This document shows, piece by piece, positions 55,023-64,000 of a stretch of 64,000 bases of DNA (position 1 is the stretch's first letter; each line of letters starts with the position of its first letter). The notes beneath the pieces were generated by a model. That model worked only from the letters and a program-made list of their open reading frames with translations. It ran no database searches and was not told the DNA's origin. The translations under genes were made by a program, and so were the position numbers. Source of the stretch: Elymus sibiricus (Eukaryota; Streptophyta; Magnoliopsida; Poales; Poaceae); contig CM077672.1 of NCBI GenBank assembly GCA_039707655.1, positions 200,484,537 to 200,548,536 of the forward strand, in the 5' to 3' direction.

Positions 55023-58000
55023 TGTGACACCCTGGTTTTTGCTCCTTGTTTTTTTTCCTTCGCGGGATTTGACTCCCGTCTTTTTTTTGGTGTTATTGGA
55101 TTTTCTCTCGCCTTCGGGTATATGAAGATGGTCAGTTAGCCTTTCCTTTCCTATCCAACCAGAGAGTCTCTCCAGTCCAACCTTGCCACCCAAAATTTAT
55201 TCTCAGGACTTTGCCGCCAAAGCCCTACCTTCCGAGTTACCGGAAGGGAAACCCTAATTCCTTCCGTTACAAAGGAACCCCAATTTCCTTTGATCTTTTG
55301 CCTCCCAAATTTCTCCCAGTGATCATCCTATCTTTTTAAACCCTGGATATGCAAAAATATTGCCAAGTCATTTGCAATATTTTTCATTTAAAATTAATTC
55401 CTTTTTCTGCCCGTTAAAGGAATTAAATCCAGGAAAATATCTATCCATCTCCAAAGTTCATGAAAACTTTTGGAGATATTCTTTGTGATCATATTGAGCT
55501 CCAATAACAATATTGGCCATAATTAAATAAGGGAAATTGCCTTTTCCTATTTAAAGCCAATATTGCAATTTGGGCACTTTCCAAAGGAGCTACCATTTTG
55601 GTAGCCAGGAAAAATCCCAAATAATTTTTGGAGCATCTCATATACATATCTTCACCATTTCCATCAAGATCCCAAGTTCCACAGATCAAATTTTGAGAGC
55701 ATCATCCAATTCTTGTTTCTGGATTTATTTTGAGGTTGGGAAGCAACTATATTTTATATTGCTTAAAAAATTCTCAAATTAATCCAGGACCTGACATTCC
55801 CTAAATGATGTGACCATGCAAAAATTCACATCAATTTACCTAGCCATTTTCTCTCAAAAATTCCATCTAGTTTCTGTCCAGATCCAAGCTCTGTGAAGGA
55901 AGTACCACTTTGGCATTTCCAATTGAGCTGAATTTTTTTCCAGCACCTTCATATCTCCAAATAATCACCATAAAACAAAATTCAGTTCATTTCATCAAGC
56001 CATTTGAGTGCAGCTTCAAAGTCAAGATTCTGGACCAAATTTTGCATTACAAAGGAAGTATATGCAAATGAGGTCCAAATTGCTTCAAATTTTTCCAGAC
56101 TCTGCTCCTTCCTACCACATTTCCCTGTGACAACTTTTCTAGCTCATTGGCATCTCTGTTTGACCACAGCTTCCTCCCCAAGATTCTGACCAGAAACTTT
56201 TCTGGATCACCCCGGCCACTCTAGAGCAATCCTGGTCCATCCAATGACCCATCTTATCTATATGATCAATGCCTTTCGTGTTTGACAAGATTTGGCACCC
56301 AGAGGAGGGCCAGAACACGACATGCCCGTGGTGACCGCGTGATCTGCACGCAGAAACTGTGCACCGCGTGTTTGTCGCGTCGGGCAGGCTAGCTCAGGCC
56401 GCCGTGGCTTGTCCATTCATGTCCAGCAGCTCCCCCGTCGTTCACTTCTTCCTCTCAGGTCATCTCCCCCTCCGTCCTCTTCCTCCTCGCACCGCGACGA
56501 ACCTCGCCATGGCTCTGTCCCACCCGTGACCATGCCGTCGTCGCCTTCCTCTCTGTCCTCTTCTCCCTTGATCTCTCTCGAGTCCTCCCGAGGTCTCTCC
56601 CCTCCCCGCGAAGTCGCTCGTCACCGCAACCGTCCAGCCACGTTGCCTCGGAGCTCCAGTACGCGGCTAAGATCGTCGCCGCGGCCGAGCTTATCCTCCC
56701 TCGCCGGCTGCCTATAAATAGGCCCTGCCCGAGCCCCTCTCAGCTCACACCACCTCCTCTCTCCCTCTCTGGTATCCCCGAGCTCCAGCAGCTCGAGCAT
56801 CTGTGCTCAATCGGGCCACCCTAGCCACCATAGCCGCCGCCAACCCCTGCTCAAATTCGAGCGCCACGGCCGTCTCCGGCTCCGCCCGAACCCCTCCCCA
56901 AGCGCGCCGTTCCCCGGCGAGTCCGCCCCTCCACTTGGCCGCCCCGGAAGACCCCCAGGTCGCCGGAACCCCCATCGGGGCCGAACCTCGGCCGCTCTGC
57001 GTCGCCGCATCTCCAGCCTTCTCCGGCCGCCATGCTACCCACCCCCTGATGAGGCACTCGCCGGCGTACCCATCTGTGGCCTCGGCCGCCCTGGAGAGCC
57101 ACCGGAGTGCCGGAGCCTCTCGCCGGAGCCGCGCTCCTGTCGCCATGTCGGGGCAGAGGAGAGGAGGAGGAAGGAGAGAAGGAGGGAGGAGAGAGAAGGC
57201 CGTGGGGCCCAGCTGTCGGCGAGAGAGGCCGGCCAGCTGGATTAAGTGGAGACGCCTTGGCCACGGTTACGTTTTCCCCGAAGGAAAACGTATTTCTCCC
57301 GAGTGCGCGACCAGCCATGCTGTCAGGGACCAAGTTGTGAGTATTTCTTTTGCAGATTGGTCCCTGGCAGAAAAAGCTTTATATCTTTTTGCTCGTGACT
57401 CCGATTGAGGTGAATCCAAAGCCCACTTCTTCAGTTTGTCGAGCCCATTCCGATGATGTTACTTCCACCATGTCATAACATTTTGAAATGACCATTTTGC
57501 CCCTGCCCTTCCATTTAGCCCTCCGAGAGGGAATCCTTTCCGGCGAATTCTTCCGCGAGGCGACCACACTTTTCTTCGGTGTATTCCTGGACCCCCAGGC
57601 AAGCCGACCATCTGATATATGCCCTAAAGCATTGCTCTATCTTATTCTTGCGTGTTTAAATTAATATGCTTATGCTTGTATGCATAGTGGTGAGTTGTAT
57701 GTGACGCCAGTGAACCCTTGTTTGCCTTTCTTTGATGACGGCACCACGCCTGTGTTCTGAGCTGCTTCCGGCCTCCGGGGTGGATGCCGACTTTATATTT
57801 CTCTTTTCAACAACTGGCCCATGTTCTGAGCTGCTTTTCGGCCGTCTCGGACAGCTGTTGAATTTCTTTCGGTAGCGGTGACCCTATGCTCTGAGCTGTT
57901 TTTCGGCCGTCTCAGGGAAGCACTACACTCTTTTTATCAACACCGTCTCATGCTCTGAGCAGCTTCTCAGCCGTCTTGAGCCGGGTTTGAGTTATTCCGG

Positions 58001-59505
58001 TAACCTCCCAGATCTGAGTTGTAAAGACCGTTCTGGTGGCTACTGGTTTATTTGTCGGTTTCATGCAAGGGTTCAGATGGTTGTCACTTACAGCTAAGCC
58101 TTGTAAAGTGATAATTTGCCATTTAAATATTGTCTCATTAATGACTCGCTGTGATATTGTATGGAGATAGGTTGTTATGCTTTCATAGTTGTTACATCAT
58201 GCATGGTTACTTTTATTGCAATATTAAAGAATGTGACTTAATAATAACAACCTCCTCCGTCGGCTGGATCGAGTCATAGTGTCACCTATCCGAGCTTACC
58301 CGTGCAACCACATTTGCCTGGATGGGGAGGCCCTAGCTTGGTTTATTGTCCTACCTCTTGTCGGTACCTCCAACTAGGGAAGGTTATGCGTGCGTGCTAC
58401 CCTGGCCCGGTAGGTGGCGATAACCTTGTGAGCCCAGTTAAGTTATTTGAGCTCAGATCCCCGTTTGGGACAGTTTTGTTTGGCCACGACGGTGGCAGGT
58501 GTCACGAGGTGACACAGGGGCCACCCAAGACATGACCCTGTGAGGGTATGATTGTCGGTGGGACCGTAAGAGTGCCAGGGAATAGATCGGTTTTGTTGGA
58601 GCAGCACTGGTCCACCCGAATGGGAACATGTACTAAAGTACGAGGCCAGGCGCTCCATGGTGTGGGTAAAGTGCGCAACCTCTGCAGAGTGTAAATCTAT
58701 TTGAATAGCCGCGTCCTCGGTCATGGACAGTTCGTATAGGCCCCTATTTGGTCTGTGTCGAGTCTGGAGGAACAAACTATATAATGTATTGTTAAAACTG
58801 AACCAGAGGTATGATTTGGCAGACTTATAGTGCAGATGCATGGACATCGGGTGATGTCAGGTATATGGTGTTGGCCATGTGATGGCTATGAGGTGAGTGG
58901 TCGGAGGACCACAGTACTTGGATTTGGTGTGGATCATGACATATTCGTAGTGTGGTTTAATTACTTGATATGCTTTATCTTCGTTATACCGCAGTTACTT
59001 TGATAGTTTACATGCTAGATAATCCTGCTATGTCATGATGATTAATGTTGCTAGATGATTAATCTTGCTAGATAATCCTATCATAACATGATAGTTAATA
59101 TGTTAAGATAACAAGTGCATGCTTGAATGCCATGGTTTGCTTTGCTTGGTGTATATGTTGGATTGGTTTGCTTGCGAGTACATTCAAAAGTACTCAGCGG
59201 CCTTCATTGTGGCCAGGTTCACCTAAGGATTCGACGACCCCTAGCGAGGAGCCAGAGTGTTCGCGGGCTAGGAGAGTAACCCAGTCAGATCCCTGTGGAT
59301 TGGAGCCGCACCAGGACCATGCTGCCTTAGATAGAGCTTTTCCGCTGACATCACCCTTGTAATATATCATGTAAGCCTTATATACCCATTAATAGAAATG
59401 TTTGTGTTCATGATACTTGTTGTAAACGCGCACGCCAGAGTGATCTCCTGGGCTGGCATGTGCGGAGACCGTCTGGCTACAGTGGTATTTAGGCGGGGCG
59501 CCACA
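55023..59505 (+). mobile_element. LTR 3 of the array
   Basis: 4483 bp; TATA at 56713-56720, hairpin block at 57737-58046. Slightly more diverged from LTR 1 than LTR 2 is, by eye. Confidence 0.85.
57737..58046 (+). other. five-hairpin block, LTR 3
   Basis: Same five units. Hairpin 2 has GGACAGCTGTTGAA opposite TTCAACAACTGGCC, a better stem than in LTR 1; hairpin 3 is weakened (AGCACTAC). Confidence 0.6.
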
Positions 59506-62126
59506 ACGGATGGTATTAGAGCCAGGCTGACTGTAGGTTACCCTAGCCAGACTTCATTGCCTTTTTGATTAGTAGAAAGGCCAGATGAATTTTAGCCATC
59601 TTTGCCAGACTGGCACGGCTACTATTGATCATAAGGCAACCCCATAGGCTTTTGGCTCCATCAGACCCCAACTCTCATGGCCTTTGCCTCCGGTGGGAAA
59701 TGTCCGCACCAGGCAACGACCCGTGAGCCCTTAACCCTTAGGCAAACCAGATATCCCTACCTTGCTTGCTAACGATGGCATTTCTCTCCTCAAATCTAGT
59801 TTCCTTTGGGAAACACCTATAAATTCCATCTCTCCCCGACAACCCTAGGATCGTTGACTAAGCCACTTTGGCTATGGTCGTGCGTCGAGTTTGATGTGCC
59901 CTAGGGAAGTAGTAGGAGCTTGACCCCAATTGCTACCAGGAGCATTGTGTGGTTCTCCTTCTAAATCCTTAGAGGTGCATCGAGTGTGCTAGGATAGTTA
60001 TACTAGTGAATCTTCGGTCACATGTGTAAGGTCCGCAAAATTTGAGCTTTATTGGTTTTTCGTGGTTTTGCTTCTTTTGTCGGTTTCGTTCTTTCGCTCC
60101 GACTGGTCCATCCGCAAGTGCTGTCAAGAAGACCAGCATACAACTTGGATACTACCCAATAATCCAAATTTAGCAAGAGTCAAGCCAAGTTAACTGCCCG
60201 ATATTCAGAACATGGTCACCGGATCTGTCAAGAAAGAAGAATGGTTCAGAAACGTACTCTACGTGCTACAGACAAGGTTAGAATATGCCTGAGAGAGTTT
60301 GTCTCAGAATTGATCACAAAAGAACAGCCAGATGAGCTATCAGTAATGGACACCAATAGGGACAAATTATTCCGTCCTCGACACAAGGATTATTTTAGCC
60401 AGTGGAGTGAACCTTGAGTCTTTTCTCAATGGACTCCAGAATTATTTATTATCCACAAAAGACATGTTTCAAGAATGTGAAGGTGCCGAGAGTGACAACA
60501 AAACTCTGGTATGTTAATATGAATTCCAAAGCATATCCTGGGAAGTTATCAGTGCATATACAAAAATTTCTGGGCATGTGAACAAGGTTTGCGAGAAATA
60601 TGGATAAGTTCATGGCTTCCCAGAATCAATGAGAATTTCACCTACCTGGAAGGTCAGCTAAACCAAAGGGAATTATCCGTCAACTGCTCACTACCGCCAA
60701 CACTTGGTTTGAATGCAAAGGGTGTTCCAAATTAATTACCAACATGAAGTCTGTATCAGTTGTGCAACGTCGACAGCAACAATGATCAGACCAACAGAAG
60801 AATTAGCGGTGTGTATGACCGACAGGACATTTTCAGACAAGGGCTTCTGATATAAGCAACCCAGCCTTCCTCCGCAAGCTATCGGAAGAAGCTTACAATG
60901 CAAGACTCCTAATCCTCCTTGCTACACCATTTGGTGAGAAAATCTTCTGGGATATGGCACTCCCATCTTCCTCAGCCCGCTACCGCGGAAAGCTTTCAGC
61001 ATAAGGCACCTGATTTTCCGCAGTAAGCAACATGAGGGGAAACTTCTGAGGTACGATACCCAGCCTTCGTCGGCACGCTACCTTGGCAGAAGCTTCGAGC
61101 ATAAGGTATTCAACCTTCTTCAGCACGCCAACATGCCCACAACAATCCTGTCAGAAGCACGAACTAGCCCAGACACACGTCCGCCTCAGAGCTCAGTTGA
61201 TTATGAAAGGGTTTATCCTACCCCTGCATATGTTGTGAGCATGCAGTCCAGGGGATCAGTTCATGCGTGCCACTCGTACACAGGAATGGCGGTGTTTAGA
61301 GAAACATTGGCCCCATATTTCAAAAAAGGATATGAACGCAGCAATCCTTACGAGATATGCAAGAGTAAATTGTGAATACAAGCCCAACAAGCTGGGATAT
61401 GACCAAGGAGCCATGATAGTAGGTCATGACAAGTTCCCCAACAAGGAACCCCAAGAACAAGGAAGTCTTGAATAAACAATCTCCGCGACGGTCAATGAAG
61501 TAAAGCTCCACAGACAAGGTGATATTGCCAATGCTTGTCAGACTCTTGCATATACGGCCACAACAATGCAGCCAGCATGTCATCGTGAATACAGGCCATC
61601 AGCCAAGATCAGAGGTTATGCTCCGAAGAATGCAAGGAATGATAGCCATACTATGTCAGCTTAGTGGTCATAGCAAGGACCACAGAGGCTATATATGGTA
61701 GAGCCATCTCAGATATTACCGTCTATGATTACTTTGTGAGCAGGCCCAACATTTCAGTTGGAAATCACCTGAGGACGAAGTCAGAATGCAAGGGACAGAA
61801 AGGAACACCTCGTACGGAACCCACAGTCAGACTGAAAGAAAGCCATCCCCAGTCACTCGAGGCCATACGAGCACATGAGCCCTGGCAGGCAGTGTACCAG
61901 GCTACAAACTACCAGGATAGAAGGTTTGCCTGACAGGAAAGAGAAGGATTCAATACAGCCGTCTGAAAAAGACAACACCTGAGCTATCAGAAGAGGCAGT
62001 TAAAAGGCCAGTAAACAAATGAAGACAAGATAGCTGATGGATCCAAGTCGCACACAGGTAAGTCCCCCTTGCCGGGAGGTAAGCCCGGAAATCTCGAGGA
62101 CGAGATTTTCTTAAGGGGGGTAGGTT
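59506..62126 (+). other. internal domain 3, non-coding
   Basis: The primer site reads TGGTATTAGAGCC (59511-59523), one C-to-T change. Otherwise as in unit 2. Confidence 0.7.
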
Positions 62127-64000
62127 TGTGACACCCTGGTTTTTGCTCCTTGTTTTTTTTCCTTCGCGGGATTTGACTCCCATCTTTTTTTGGTGTTATT
62201 GGATTTTCTCTCGCCTTCCGGTATATGAAGATGGTCAGTTAGCCTTGCCTTTCCTATCCAACCAGAGACTCTCTCCAGTCCAACCTTGCCACCCAAAATT
62301 TATTCTCAGGACTTTGCCACCAAAGCCCTACCTTCCAAGTTACCGGAAGGGAAACCCTAATTCCTTCCGTTACAAAGAAACCCCAATTTCCTTTGATCTT
62401 TTGCCTCCCAAATTTCTCCCAGTGAACATCCTATCTTTTTAAACCTTGGATATGCAAAAATATTGCCAAGTCATTTGCAATATTTTTCATTTAAAATTAA
62501 TTCCTTTTTCTGCCCGTTAAAGGAATTAAATCCAGGAAAATATCTATCCATCTCCAAAGTTCATGAAAACTTGTGGAGATATTCTTTGTGATCATATTGA
62601 GCTCCAATAAAAATATTGGCCATAATTAGTTAAGGGAAATTTCCTTTTCCTATTTAAAGCCAATATTGCAATTTGGGCACTTTCCAAAGGAGCTACCATT
62701 TTGGTAGCCAGGAAAAATCCCAAATAATTTGTGGAGAATCTCATATACATATCTTCACCATTTCCATCAAGATCCCAAGTTCCACAGATCAAATTTTGAG
62801 AGCATCATCCAATTCTTGTTTCTAGATTTATTTTGAGGTTGGGAAGCAACTATATTTTATATTGCTTCAAAAATTCTCAAATTAATCCAGGACCTCACAT
62901 TCCCTAAATGATGTGACCATGCCAAAATTCACATCATTTTACCTAGCCATTTTCTCTCAAAAATTCCATCTAGTTTCTGTCCAGATCTAAGCTCTGTGAA
63001 GGAAGTACCACTTTGGCATTTCCAATTGAGCTGAATTTTTTTTCAGCACCTTCATATCTCCAAATAATCACCATAAACCAAAATTCAGTTCATTTCATCA
63101 AGCCATTTGAGTGCAGCTTCAAAGTCAAAATTCTGGACCAAATTTTGCATTACAAAGGAAGTATATGCAAATGAGGTCCAAATTGCTTCAAATTTTTCCA
63201 GACTCTGCTCCTTCCTACCACATTTCCCTGTGACAACTTTTCTAGCTCATTGGCATCTCTGTTTGACCACAGCTTCCTCCCCAAGATTCTGACCAGAAAC
63301 TTTTCTGGATCACCCCGGCCACTCTAGAGCAATCCTGGTCCATCCAATGACCCATCTTATCTATATGATCAATGCCTTTCGTGTTTGACAAGATTTGGCA
63401 CCCAGAGGAGGGCCAGAACACGACATGCCCGTGGTGACCGTGTGATCTGCACGCAGAAACTATGCACCGCGTGTTTGTCGCGTCGGGCAGGCCAGCTCAG
63501 GCCGCCGTGGCTTGTCCATTCATGTCCAGCAGCTCCCCCGTCGTCCACTTCTTCCTCTCAGGTCATCTCCCCCTCCGTCCTCTTCCTCCTCGCACCGCGA
63601 CGAACCTTGCCATGGCTTGTCCATTCATGTCCAAAAGCTTTATACTCGTGACTCCGATTGAGGTGAATCCAAAGCCCACTTCTTCAGTTCGTCGAGCCCA
63701 TTCCGATGATGTCACTTCCACCATGTCATAACATTTTGAAATGACCATTTTGCCCCTGCCCTTCCATTTAGCCCTCCGAGAGGGAATCCTTTCCGGCGAA
63801 TTCTTCCGCGAGGCGACCACACTTTTCTTCGGTGTATTCCTGGACCCCGAGGCAAGCCGACCATCTTATATATGCCTTAAAGCATTGCTCTGTGTTATTC
63901 TTGCGTGTTTAAATTAATATGCTAATGCTTGTATGCATAGTGGTGAGTTGTATGTGATGCCAGTGAACCCTTGTTTGCCTTTCTTTGATGACGGCACCAC
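62127..64000 (+). mobile_element. LTR 4 of the array, partial, with internal deletion
   Basis: Matches LTR 3 from its start to about 63617, lacks the counterpart of about 56515-57371 (857 bp, including the TATA box and GC-rich leader), then continues to the window end just as hairpin 1 begins. Confidence 0.85.
63618..63632 (+). other. templated filler at the LTR 4 deletion
   Basis: TGTCCATTCATGTCC sits between the deletion edges and copies sequence about 105 bp upstream (63513-63527). Confidence 0.75.

Larger units (their letters stand above)
40832..64000 (+). mobile_element. tandem array of a non-autonomous gypsy element with giant LTRs
   Basis: LTR-internal-LTR-internal-LTR-internal-LTR, with LTR starts at 40832, 47914, 55023 and 62127 (periods 7082, 7109 and 7104 bp). 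LTRs are about 4.49 kb, internal domains about 2.6 kb. Primer site TGGTATCAGAGCC fits initiator tRNA-Met. The internal 3' end (CTCGAGGACGAGATTTTC then AAGGGGGGTAGG) matches the tail of Tekay/Del-type chromovirus pol as I recall it. No Gag, protease, RT or integrase motif is found anywhere in a unit. This is the LARD plan known from barley and relatives. Units differ by roughly 1-3 per cent by eye. The right end lies outside the window. Confidence 0.85.

Noticed and set aside
40832..64000. Array explained as simple assembly duplication
   Set aside because: Units differ by many substitutions and indels (periods 7082, 7109, 7104; LTR 4 deletion), so they are distinct copies.
1..64000. tRNA, rRNA genes or CRISPR arrays
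   Set aside because: None seen; the only tRNA-related sequences are primer binding sites, and the tandem repeats do not have CRISPR repeat-spacer form.

Overview
This window is nuclear DNA from a large, repeat-rich grass genome, most likely a Triticeae (wheat, Aegilops, barley or rye type). I infer this from the families recognised: a Sirevirus-type Ty1/copia element, Athila-type Ty3/gypsy elements with a tRNA-Asp primer site, a CACTA end with GGGCC-rich subterminal repeats, a MuDR-type MULE, and a non-autonomous element with LTRs of about 4.5 kb. I see no bacterial or organellar genes, no rRNA or tRNA genes, and no clearly intact host gene. Almost every base can be placed in a nest of transposable elements; family names are from recall, without a database search.

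Layout. 1-6483: 3' part of a plus-strand Sirevirus-like copia element (broken integrase, RT and RNase H, a 3' region with repeated polypurine tracts, and a 3' LTR rich in CGGT..ACCG palindromes). It sits inside the gag of a minus-strand gypsy element (6484-8821), which itself sits inside a CACTA-like 3' end (8822-10126). 10127-15134 and 29799-32607 were contiguous before a later insertion. They hold an LTR-like scrap, an 84-bp tandem repeat, two small gene candidates (12674-13188 plus; 13797-14753 minus) and a satellite-like repeat of about 500 bp. 15135-29793 is a complete minus-strand Athila-type element with a perfect 5-bp target duplication (TATAT). It keeps gag, protease and an Athila-type third ORF but has no RT, RNase H or integrase. 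Inside it is a complete MULE (20455-25631) with terminal inverted repeats of about 170 bp and a perfect 9-bp target duplication (TTTCGTATA).

32608-39088 is a second, truncated Athila-type element (minus). 39089-40524 is a gypsy 5' LTR, primer site and gag start (plus), interrupted by an LTR fragment at 40525-40831. From 40832 to the window end lies a tandem LTR-internal-LTR-internal array of a non-autonomous, chromovirus-like element: three full units of about 7.1 kb plus a partial fourth LTR. Each unit has an LTR of about 4.49 kb and an internal domain of about 2.6 kb with no recognisable protein.

Three things deserve most attention. (1) The MULE carries, convergent with its broken transposase, a small gene that reads as three intact exons (157 codons) with GRF-zinc-finger-like motifs, a charged helix and a C-terminal membrane segment. 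(2) Each large LTR contains five consecutive predicted stem-loops at about 65-bp spacing, with unrelated stems but a shared loop (TCTGAG-YTG core), downstream of the LTR TATA box. (3) The tandem LTR array itself, whose fourth LTR carries a promoter-removing deletion sealed with a templated filler.
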